Shown here: positions 13,401 through 25,400 of the stretch, one piece after another | Layout: every line of letters begins with the position of its first letter | Position numbering within the stretch: the stretch's first letter is position 1 | Position numbers and translations under genes: made by a program | The notes under the pieces: model-generated | The model's input: only the letters and a program-made list of their open reading frames with translations | Told to the model about the DNA's origin: nothing | The model's database searches: none | Assembly: GCA_016191115.1 (NCBI GenBank) | Contig: JACPPG010000032.1 | Location: forward strand, 1-64,000 | Direction of reading: 5' to 3' | Source: Planctomycetia bacterium | GTDB taxonomy: Bacteria; Planctomycetota; Planctomycetia; Pirellulales; JACPPG01 | DNA: 64,000 nt

Positions 13401-16400
13401 AGTTTCGCTTTGCCGGACGCATGGGCGTCGAGCGATCCGCCGATGGTGTTCTTCGACAAGGAACCGCCGAGCGTGAAATTCTGGGCTTCGCTGCCGCCGA
13501 CGGCAATCGACGTGATGTCGGCATCGTCTTGAGCTTCGACGTCGATGCTGGTGGCGGAGATCTGCGTTCCGTCGCCATCGACGTAGCCGGTCATGTTCGT
13601 GTTCAAGGTATTGGTGGACAAGGCGGCGCCGACGGCCAGTTTGCCATTCGCCACCGCCGCGTTGCCGGAAACGGACACGATCGTGCCGCCGCCCTCGGCA
13701 CGGACGCGCACGCTGTTGCCCGCGGTCAGCGACGCGCCGGCCGACGCATGAGCGTCGATCGTGTTTTCGATCGTGTTGGTGGCGATCGATCCGGCGATTA
13801 CGGCCCAATCCTTGGCCTGGGCGATGCCCAGGGCGATGGCCACGGCCACCGGATCGGAAATCGCCCGTACTTCGACGTCGCCGGTTCCGGCCGTCACGTT
13901 CGCCTTCTCGACCGCCGCCCGCACCGTGTTCTTTACTTCGTTAGTGGCCTGGGCAATTCCGGCGGCCGGCACCACGCCGCCGAGCGGTCCCTTTTCGCCC
14001 ACGGTCATCGAATCGGTCACGACCACGGCTGTCGTGTCGTCGGTGGCAATGACGTGGGCGTTGTTGGTCGCCGTGACAATGGCATTGTTGGAGACCTTGG
14101 CCTCGACCGTGCTCCCGACCTGGTTCGTCCCGTCCTTGATCTGCAATCCGTCGAATCGCGGCAGGATGCTCCAGTTCGTCGTGAACACGTCCTGATGCGC
14201 GAGCACGTCGGCGTTGTTGCTCGCCAGCACGGTCGAGCTGTCGACGTACGCGCCGATGAGATTCTTGACCGAACTGATCGAGCTGGTGGCCGTGATCGTC
14301 GTGTCGTTTTCCGCGTCGCCTTGAATGAGGACGTCGCGGCCGGCCGTCAGATGCGCGCCGCCCACGACGCTGGCCACGGCGATGTCGCGGACGCTGGTCA
14401 CCGCGCGGTCCTTGTAGAGCGAGGCCAGCGTCGGGTCGGGCTTGGACACAGCGTAAAGTATGTCCGTGGCGGTCGAGGCGTCGGTGGCCAGGTCGCTGCG
14501 TTCCAGGGCCGACACGAGCACGTCGCGTCCGGCGTCCAGCGTCGCTCCGCTGACGACGACGTTCGTGCCCAGCCCTTCGATGTCCCCTTGGACGGCGCGC
14601 GTTACCACGTCCTGCGGGGCTGCGTTCGTCAGGTCCACGGCGATGGCCCCGGCGGCGGGAAGCAGACCCTTGTAGCCGTCCAGTGTGTCGCGGACGCCTC
14701 CGCCGCCGTCGGACAACAGCCCGCTGATCGCCTTGTCGATCAATTCTTGGATCGTATCGGCCGTGAGCGTATTCAAGAGGTCGGCAGGGATCAGATCACC
14801 GACCAAGGGAATCGACAGCGGACTTTCCAGGTCGCCGCGCAGCGAATACAGGGACCGGGTGACGTTCAAGCCCGCGAACGATGGCTGACCGATGTTAGCG
14901 ATGAAGCTGTCGCCCGCGATCCGCGACAGCGCGTGGACGTCGATATCCTGCAGGGCATGTACCTGGGCGCCGCGGTTGACGCGGGCCGTGGTGTCGTTGT
15001 CGATGATGCCAATGTCGACACCGGCTCCCGCCGTGATGATTCCGAAGGTGAGATTGACAGGCAGACCGAAAAGCTTCGTCTCGTTAGCGGCCGATACATT
15101 GACCGATTGTGCTTGGTTCGCGCCGGCCTGGTCGACGTTGATCTTCGCGTCTTGGTCGACGAAGGCTGCCGTGTCCGAATCGATGACGGCCGCCGTCGCA
15201 GCGCCCGAAATACCGATCACGGCGGAATTCGTACCCGCGCCGGCCAGGCCGAAGATGTCCTCGGTCGCCAATGCCTGCACCGCCACGCCGTGAATCTGCT
15301 CTGTGCCCAGGGTCGGCTTTACCGAGCCGTCGAACACGTCGAGCGCGGCGGGCGAATTGCCCTTGGCGTTGACGGTGGCGTTCTTACCGATGAACGCCTC
15401 GGTGTCCTTGCGAATCACGACGGCTGTGATCGACGCACCCACGCCGGTCAGGCCGCGGCCGAGCGCCGCGGCCCCGGCGATCAAATCGACGTCGGAATCA
15501 TCGTTCGACAAGACAAGCACGTTGCCGCCGGCGTTGACGACGGCATTTTCGCCGATGAAGGCTTGCGTCTTCCCCTTGATCGAAGCGAAGTCAATCGAGC
15601 CCTCGGCATTCGCCAAAGCCAGGCCATTGCCCGAGGCCATTCCGGCCGCGAAGGCAAGAATGTCCTGCGTGCTTTTGGCTTGGACGGACACGTCCCCGTT
15701 GGCCTGGACGCGTACATCGGTGCCAATGGCGGCCTGGGTCTCGTTGTCGATCAGGGCGACGTTAAACACTCCGCCGACGGCGCCCGCGGCAAACTGTGCG
15801 TCGTCGTAGGCGGCGCCACCGGCCAACCCTTCGAAGAACGTATCGGCGCCGGCGCCTACCAGCACCATCTGCCCGTCGGCAGCGCCGGTATTCACGTCAT
15901 TGATGTGGGCGCCGTCGGTCAAGTAGGCCCGCGTTTCGTTCGACGTGACCGCCGCGCCGGCCGAGAACTGCGCCGTGGCGACACCCGACGAGCCATAACC
16001 GATGGCCAGCGTCTTGACGTTGTCGCGCGACGTGGCGGAAACCGCCAGTCCGTGCACCTGAGCTTTGTTGGGGGTGACGGTGCGCGTGCCGGTCAGGTCC
16101 TGGTCTTGTGGCGGGGCGCTAGCGGGCGTGAAGTCGATAAACGCCAGATCGCCATCGAAGCGAAAGATGCTGTCGAGGAGTTGGCGTATCGGATTGTCGA
16201 ACACGATGCCGAGCACGTCCAAGATCAACGAACCGACGAGACCCGGAATGTGGGCCGCATCGAGGGTGTAGCGGACGTCGAACGAGCCGTCGTTCGACGT
16301 GGCCGCCGTTCCCTGGCCGAGAGCGGTAACGCGCGCCGATCCGCCGATCCACGCGCGGGTGTCCTTGTCGAGAACGGCGACGCCTCCCGAGGCGCCCGCA

Positions 16401-19400
16401 GCGGCGTCCAGCCCAAGGCTCGGGGCGCCGGTGATGAAGCGCACGTCCGAACGGTTGTCGGCATTCACGACGACGCTGCCGGGAACCGTTACCGTCGCTT
16501 CGCCCGTGATGAAGGCGTGCGTCTCCGATTGCACCTTGAACAGATCGGCGGCGCCGGCAATGGGGGCCTCGACGGCCAGGGCGAGCGCGGCCGTGATGGG
16601 AGTGATCGTTTCTTCCGAGACCGCCAGGATTTCAACGTCGCTGGTGGACTGCACCGTCGCCTTGGAATCGACGTATGCTTCGGTCACCTTGTGCAAGAGA
16701 CCGCCGTTGCCGGCGGCGCCCACGGCCAGCACGACCGACGCCGATAGCGCGCCGGCCAGGCCGCCGATGTCCGAGCCGTTCCAGGCCAGGACAGAAACCA
16801 ACTGCGTGCCCGCGGCCCCCACGCCGGCATTGATGATCGCGCCGGTGTCGATAAAGGCCAACGTGTGGTTGTCGAGCACTACGGCATTGGCCGACGCCAC
16901 GCCGGCGAAGCCGAGCGCCAGCGCGCCACCAATGACGATCGGGTTGGTCTCTTCGTGCGAAGTGGCTCGCAAGACGACGCCCGTGATCGGGCGCGTTTCG
17001 CGCGTGTCGCCATCGGTCTGGCCCGTGAAGGCATCGAACGGGTCGCGCAGCGCCGACGCGTCGACGCGCGCTTTATTGCCGATCGACGCCTGGGTGTCGT
17101 CAATCTTATTGAGCACGGTGACCGAAAGGCCGATACCGTCGGTGAGGCCCAAGGCCGCGGCGCCGGCGAGCGGATCGAACGTGATGTCGCTGTCGGCCGA
17201 AAGAACCACGTTGCCATCAGCCTGGACATTGCCGCCGCTGATATAGGCGCGGGTGTGCTTGTTGGGCTGACTGTAGGCGGCCGAACCGGCGATTCCCGAC
17301 ACGAGTCCGGCGCCCAACGCCCCGGCGGTCGCATCGACATCTTCGTGCGATATAGCCGTGGCGAGGACGTTGTCGCGCGCCCGTACGGACGCGTCGTCGA
17401 TGTGGGCCGTAACGGTCTTATTGAGCAGGCTAGCGCTCAAGGCGGCGCCGGCCCCGAGGAACGACGCCCCGGCGAAGCCGCCTGCCACGCCGAGTCCGGC
17501 GGTTTCATGCTCGGCCCGCACATCGACGTTCAGCTTTGCGCCGGCCGCCGGATTGATCGCCCGAATGTCGGCGCCTTGCCCCACGTAGGCGTCGACCAGC
17601 GAATTCATGCGGAAGACGACCGCCGAACCGTTGATGGCGGCGTCGTCGGCCGTGGCGCGGCCGGCCGCATAGCCCAGCAAGTCGTCGCGCGACCCGGCGT
17701 TGACGAACACGCCCTGGGTCCCCCCGAGACCGCTGCCGTTGGCGGCCTGGACATTCCCGTCGACGTGCGCGATGACTTTGGAATCGACGTTGGGACTGGC
17801 GGCGGCGACGCTGGCCGCGGCAAAGCCGCTCGTGGCTCCGGCACGCGAGATGGCGACCACGCGCGGATGGTCCTGGGCCGACACGAACAAGCTGCGGTCG
17901 GTGCTGACGTTCGCACCACGTGCGACATACGCCTGGACGTCGCCGCCGAAATCGAACGCCCCGGCGGCGCCCGCGGCGCCGAAGGCCGGCTTGGCGTCGG
18001 CTGTCACCACGTCGTTGCTGCCCTTGCCGTCCAAGTCACCCACCGCAATGCCGACCGTGGAGTTGGCATCGGTGCTGATATTGGCGCCGCCGCCAAAATT
18101 GCCGTTACCGTCGTTCAAATAGACGCGGTTGGTAGTCGAGAGATTGCCCGTGACCAGGTCGAGGTCGTGATCGCCGTCCATGTCGGCCAGCACGATCGAC
18201 TGCGTGAGCGGTCCGATGTCGCTGATGGTCGTGCCGCCGTCGAAGCCGCGCGTGCCGGGCGTCGTGTTCTGGTTCTCGTACAGCCGCGTTCCCGTGGCCG
18301 CGTTGCCCACGGCGACGTCCAAATCGCCGTCGCCGTCCGCGTCGCCCACGGCCAGCGAGCGGGTAATAAAGCGGTCGGCGCTTAGGTCCACGCCCGGGTC
18401 GAAACTGCCGTCGCCGTGGCCGTAGTAGACGCGGGTCGTGGCCCCGAATGCCAGCGCCGAAGTCAGTCGTTCGAGGTCGACCTGGTCGGGATCGAGGTCC
18501 GTCAGATCGACGAGTTCCTTCTCGGCCAGGTCGTGCAGGTCCGTAAGGCCGGAACGGATCAGTTTTCCAAGATCGATTCCGCTGCTCAGCAAGTCGATGG
18601 CCTTCACGATCCCCTTGTCGATCAGCGTCCGAATGTCCGTCAGCGGCGTGCTCAGCAGGTTCCCCAGCGTCACGTTGGGGACGCCCAAGTCATCGGCGTC
18701 GATCAAATGCTTGCCGGCAAGCTGATCGAGCCGCACCAGACCGGAGTTGACCAGATCGTGCAGCGAGACGTTGCCGGCCCCGTCGATGAGACTGTGTGCC
18801 GTGAGCTGAGCGTCCGTCACCAGGCCCGAGGCGGTCAAATCGTTGGCATTGAGCGGCACATCGAGAAAATCGGACAGCCCGACCAGGCCGGTGCGCACCA
18901 GATCACGAAGCGAGGCAATACCGGCATTGATGACGTCAGCCACGGTGATGGGCTTGAGCGGATCGAAGTCAAAGCGATCGATGATCGCCTTGTCGACCAG
19001 GTCGATGAGCGAGACGAGGCCGCTCTGCACCAGGTCCAGGACGTCGATGGCCTTGTCGCGCAGAAAATCGGTGAGCTGCACGAGGCCCTTTTCGATCAAG
19101 CCCGGCAAGTCGAAACCGACGTTGCCGACGATGACGTCCTGATGGCCGTCTCGGTCCAGGTCGGCGGTGGCAACGGCCGTGGTGAAATTGGAGTCGGTGG
19201 CGATATCATGGGCGACGGAGAACTTTCGCGTGCCACCCTGTTCCACGAACGGTTCGGCACGATCGCCCGGCCCCAGGTTGACGTACAACCGCGGCGCCTG
19301 ATTGAGATTGCCCACCACGACGTCCAAATCGCCGTCGTTATCGATGTCCACTACCGCGACGGACGTCGTCTGGTCGGCATCCTTGAAGCCGAGGGAGAGG

Positions 19401-22400
19401 ACGAGATTCGCTCCGCCTTCGGTGATCAAATGGCCGGCGCGTCGAGCTTCCGCCAGCCGGGCGACTGTCACGCTGGAGTCAGCCAGGGGTCGGTCGTTCT
19501 TTTCGAATGTGACGTGCTTCGTCACCGGATCGACTTTGACGCGAATCGAATCGGCCGCTCCGGCCTTCGCGTTGGCCAGCCCCGTGTTAACGGCCGCTTG
19601 CACCTGGGTGCGGAGAGTGTCCGCGTCGGCATGGGCGGCGGCCGCGAGAGTGACGCGAACGTCCTTGGCGTCGTACTTGAGCACGAGATCGACGGGTGAA
19701 TTGATGTCGAAGCCCGTCTGCTGAGCGAATAACGCATCGCTGGCGGCCTGCGCTCCCTCGAGCGCGTGGTCGGCCTTGTTGAACACGATGCGGCCGGTGC
19801 CATCGATGAGCACTTTGAGATCGCCTGCGATTCCCTTGCCGGAAGCGACAAGCGCCTCGTTGAGCTTTCCTTGAAGCTCATCAACCAGGTCCTGCGGCGT
19901 CTTGTTGTCGAGCGTCTCGGGCGCCTTGGGGTCGATGGCAAACGTGATGTCCTGGCCGTCGTAGTTGAGAGTGAGTTGAAGCGGATCGCCCGCGTCATTC
20001 GTGGCTACGAGGCCGTCGCGGCGGGCGGCTGCGATAGCGGCTTCCGCCGTGGACGAATCGAGATCGCGCGACGCCGAGCGCAGCACGATATTGCCGGTCG
20101 CTGGATCCACAACGACCTCAATCGTGCCAGGGAAGAAACCTTGCGGGCCAAGCTGCGTGTCGATTTGCGCCTGCAGGTCCTGCACCAGATCGTCGACGGT
20201 CACGTTGTCGTTGGCGATAGCCGGATCGATCGTCACGTCGAGATTGCCGACGCCGATATCGATGCCGGCCGCGAAGTTCCCCTTGCCGTCGTTCAAGTAC
20301 AGACGATTCGCCTGGCCGTAGTTGCCCGCAATGACGTCGAGATCGCCGTCCTTGTCGAAGTCGCCCAGTCCTACGGCCAGAGTCAGATCCGGTACGAGCG
20401 AATTGTTGGTGACGGTGGGAACGTCCAGGTTATCGAGCGCGCCGAGGATGCTGCCCATCTCGCGGCCGGAGCCAAAGCGGCCGGTGCCGTCGTTGAGATA
20501 GCGGCGGTTGAACTGTGCGAAGTTGCCTGTGACGAGGTCCATGTCGCCATCGCCGTCGAGGTCGCCCAATGCGACTGACGAGGTGAGCGTGTCGCGTCCG
20601 CCGGCATCTTCACCTGCCACGCCATTGAACGGATCGGTCGTTCCATTGTTGATATAGAGGCGGTTCTGCGGGCCATCGCCACCATCGGCCAACGACGCGG
20701 AAACGGAAAGGATGCGCTCCTCGGTGGTCGCGTCGACGCGCAGATCCTTCGGGCTTACCACCGAGGCGCCGTCGCCGATGAAGGCGTGCGCGCCATTGCG
20801 GATCGACCCGAGGTCTAGCGCGGCGCCTACGGCCAGAAAACCGACATTCGATTCTGACGAAGCACCCGCGTTCGAGACAACAAACAGGTTCCCGTCGGCA
20901 TTGATGATCAAGTCATCGACGAAGGGGAGGATGGTGCGGGCGCCGAGCGCGGCCTCGGCCAGCGTGTTGATGTTGTTCTGGTTGACGGAGCCCGCGACCG
21001 CGATGCTGGCCTTCGTGGCGGCACCGCCGTCGGAGAACGCCAGCACGGTTCCCAAGTTCGTGGCCAAGAGCGTCACGTCGGTGGTATCGATCGCGGTGTC
21101 TTGCGTGTAGGCCCGCGTGATCTCGTCGATGCCGTTGTGAGCGAACGAGCCGCCGAGGCCAAAATGATTGCCGAACGCCACGGCGCCGGCGCCCGCTTCG
21201 ACAGTCGGCGTGTCGCGGGCATCCAAGCGCAGTTCGTTTATCGCGTCAACAAGGAACGTATCACGGACGTACGACTGCACGCTGTACGAAAGGGAATTGA
21301 ACGCGACGTCGCCGGAGAAGCCGAAGCCGAAGTCGAGCCCGTGGAAGCGCTCCGGGTTGCCCCCCAGGTCGTCGAGTGAGCCTCCCGAGGCACTACCGGA
21401 CGCCGAAGTGGTCCACGTTTTCTGATTGGAAGTAGCGTCCAGCCGCACGTCGCGACCGGCAGTGACCAGGCCGCGCAGGCCACCGGTGCCCTGGGGGCCG
21501 ACCGGAAAGAGCGAATCGCCGATAAAGGCGTGCGTCTTCGAGCGTCCGTCGAGCTCTTCCTCGTCCGCGCCTCCCTCATCCAATGCGCGGGCTTCCGTCT
21601 CGACCGTGAAGGCCGCGGCAGCTCCGAAGCCGACATCGTGTCCGGCGGCAATCCCGCCGACGGCATTGACGACGGAGCCAGCGTTTTCGGCGTGCAAGCG
21701 AATGTCGCGCCCCGCGCGCACTCGGGCGCGATCCTCGATGAAGGCCAACGACTCGTGCCCAAGGAACACCAGGCCGAACGCACCCTGCACGCCGACGTCG
21801 CGAGCGGCGGTGCCTGCCTGAGTGACCTGGAGGATGTCGTTGGTGGTTGCGGAGTGAACGGAAATGTCGCGTGCCGCGGTAACCTGCGTGCGATCGTCGA
21901 TCGACGCGCGGGCGTAGTTGTCGACAAATACGCCGTTAAAATACCCGCCCACCGCGGCGGCGCCGCCGGCCAGGTTCAGAACCGACGAGTCGAGTCCCGC
22001 GAGGTTCGTCAACTGGACCGTGGCCGTGGAGTTGATGGAAACATCCTGGTCGGCGCCGGCGGTGACGACCTCGGGACGCTGATTCACGCGTGCCCCGGCG
22101 GAAATGCCTGCCCCACCGTAGTTGTACAAATCCTGATAGTTGACGCCGCCGCCCACTGCCACCGCGCCACCCGCCACCGAACCGGTTGACTGCACATAGC
22201 TGGTGCCAATCAAGTCGGCGTCAACAAGGAACGGTGCAAGGAAGGTGCTCAACGGCTCAAGCGCCGTGGCGACGGCGCCTGCCACCGTGTTGGCATCGGT
22301 GTATTGATCGCCGATGCGGGCCGTGCCGCTTTCCGTGTCGGTGCTTGTCGCCGCGAAGTCGGGACTGAAGACCGGCACCGGGTTGGTGATCGTCGCGTCG

Positions 22401-25400
22401 GACGTGATCGACAACAGGTGGGCCACGTCAACCGTGGCGTTGTAACCGACGTATGCCGTCGCCTGGTTGGCAACGCGCGACCAGGCCACCGCGCCGCCGA
22501 TGCCCACCAGAGCGGCGTCGCTGACGTTGCCAGTGGCGCTGATCTGGAAGGGGTCCGTGGCCTGGGAATGGACGGTCAGACTCCCACCGACGACGATGTA
22601 CGCGCCGTCATCGATGAGCGCGGCGGCTTTGTTCTCGGTTTCGACGAGCGCCACCGCCCCGGCCAGCTCCACGTCGCCTCCTGGCCCGTTCGGATCGATC
22701 GTCTTGCCGTCAATCACCGTGCTCAGATCGATGTCAGCCAGAAACCCGCGCAACGCCTGCACCAACGGGTTGCCCGGATCGGGTGGGGCTGCCACTTGTG
22801 CGAAGCTGCGCGTGGCATCGCGCGTGTTCCGTGATTCGGCCTGGACGGTCAGATCGCCGCTGACGGTGACGCTGCCGGCGACCTTGACACTGGCGTCAGA
22901 CTGATAGGAGCCAAACGCCACGGCGGCGCCGATGCCGGCCACGCTATCAGTGCCCGGGAAGCCATCGGCCACGACGACGTTCGACAAGGAATTGGTGCCG
23001 TCGGCCGTAAAGCTCGCGGATTGAGCATTGATCGAAGCCCCCGCTTGAACGTCGACGTGCGAATGGCCCCGCGTCTTGCCGTAAGAGACAGAGATATTAG
23101 CCACGTCGCCCAGATCCGGCACGACGGTGCGAACGTCGAGCGTATTGTCGGCGGTGGCTGCAAAGTCGACATTCCGCGCGGCAACGATCACCGAGCCGCT
23201 TGCGACAGTGATGTCGGATTGCGGAGACGAGCTGCCGTAGGTAATTCCGAAGTACTTGCTTCGCGTCGTGACGGCGGCATCCGCTGTGGCGTCCGCGCGC
23301 AGAATCACGTCGCGCGAAGCATGAATTCGCACGCCTTCGTGGATGTCAATCTGCGAGGTAGCTTCCGAGAGTACGGCCGCCGCCGGGCCGTCGACTTTCA
23401 CGATCTCGGTTTCGGCGATGTTGCCGTTCAAGCCGGTGTCCGCGGTCGGATCGCCCGCGGTGTCGATCGCCGACTTCAGGGTGCTGGCCTGGGTCAGCAG
23501 TCGCACGTCGCGGCCGGCGAGCACGGCACCCATGCCGACGTCGATCGTGCCCGAGGCGTTGGTCCCCAAGAACTTCGCGTTGCCGAGGCTGAGCGACCAG
23601 GCCAGATTCTCCGATTCACTGGCCGACAGGGTCACGTCGCCGGCAGCGAACGCGCCGGTGGCATCGCCCGAGAGCGTGGCCCCTGCACCGACGACGATGT
23701 CAGGCGCCGTCAGAGCGATGTTGCCGGAATCGGCGACGGAATCGTCCGCGAGCGGGTCTCCCCCCCCCGCGACTTGCCGGGTTGAAATACTGGCGCCGGC
23801 CAGCACCTCGATCTGGTCTCCTTCGAGCGTGACATTCTTCAAGCCACCGCTGCCGACCGGGCCTGCGATCACGATCCGGCCCGCCGAAGTCAGCTCTTCG
23901 TCGCCGTCCGCGCCCGGCTCGAGCGGCAAAAGCTTCTCGGAAACGGTGATGGCGCCATCGGTGACCGCCAGCACGTGGAATGTCCCGTTGTTAAGCAAAA
24001 ACCCGCCGGCATGAATCTCTTGCCCGACTTGAAAGCCGTCGGCAATGAAGCTTCCGGCGGATCGCGTGAAGCGATTGTTCGATTCGTCGACCGAGATCGT
24101 TGTGGCGCCCGTATCGACAGGGGCTGCGATGATCGTCAGCGAATCGAGCGTCGAGTCACCGTTGCCGATGGCCGACGACACGATCACTGTGCCCGTGAAA
24201 TGCAGGGTCGTGTCGCCCGTTACGACCAGATTGAGACCGCTCGGCGTCGGCGGCACAACGGGTGGATCGAAGGGGGTAGCCAGCGACGGAATCGTGGCCG
24301 ACGGCGTCAGTCCGCCCGGAACTTCGTTCGGGTCGGGCGAGGTCGTATCGCCCAAGTCCGGGAAATTCAGCAGTCCATTCTGCCAATCAACGAACAGCGT
24401 GCGGAACACGGGGCGGAGGATGTCGCTTTCCCACAACGGATCGTTGCCGCCGCCGGTGAGGTACTTGAAATCGACCCAGCCGGCAACCGGCTCGGCATAG
24501 TTGCTGGGGAGCACCGCCAGGGTCGTGGGATCGCGCTCGAGCTGAATCCGCTGCACGTCGAGCGGATCGGTGGTCGATTGCACCCGCACCGGCCCGGCGA
24601 TCACATCGCCGTCGGCAACGTTGTCCAGCTCGATGCGCAACGTGCCGCTGGTGGGCGTGACGGTGCCGAGCGCATTGAACGCCGCATCGCCGTCGGGAAT
24701 GTCGGCGCTGAAATTGCGCTGATTGACGACGAACGTGGCGATCGGCACAGGGTTCGCGCCGTCGTAGACGCGATAGGTCGCGTTTGTGGCCGGACTCAAC
24801 GGCCGGCCACTGACCCTTTGCGTGACGTTTGCTCGCCAACTCGCCTGGATCTCGTAGGGCACTCCGGGCGTAACGGTTGCCGTCCACGACGCATTGGCCG
24901 TGGCGGGCCCGGCCGTTTGCGGACCGACGCGATACGCCAGATCGGCGACGATCAGACTGTCGGCACGCCAACCGTGATCGCCGTCGATCAGCTTCAACCA
25001 GGGCCGTGCATCGGAAAGCGTCGTCTCGAACGTGCCATCGAAGCGATCGAATTCGACGTTCACGCCCGGCTTTTGCAGCGTGGTCGTCATGATGTCGCCG
25101 CCGTGCTGGCCGTTCATGTTCAAGAGCGACCAGTCGTACGGCTGCGCGAGCGGCGTGCCCAGATCGGCAAGCGTGTCGTTCACCAACTGGCTAAGCTGAC
25201 CGGCGCTGGTGGTTTCGCCGTCGACCGGGTCCTCCTGCAAGAGGAGTAGCTTCGAGAGCGTCGTGGCATCGGCATAAGCGGCGAAACGCGTTTTGTCGAA
25301 CTCGACGTTCTCGTTCAGCCCGATGGTCGCGTTCGGGTAGAACTCGACTCCTGGGATGTTTTGCAGGGCCGGCTGCAGGACCTCGCCCGTGGCCTGGCCT

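Noticed and set aside
10400-13800. CRISPR or satellite array from the 330-bp periodic sequence
   Set aside because: The periodicity is coding, in frame, and diverged at the protein level as expected for solenoid repeats.
12569-16747. A 1,392-codon open frame on the plus strand opposite the giant gene
   Set aside because: It is an antisense shadow of the GC-rich repetitive giant gene; its sequence is Arg/Ala/Gly low-complexity with no domain, and many similar shadows occur along the gene.
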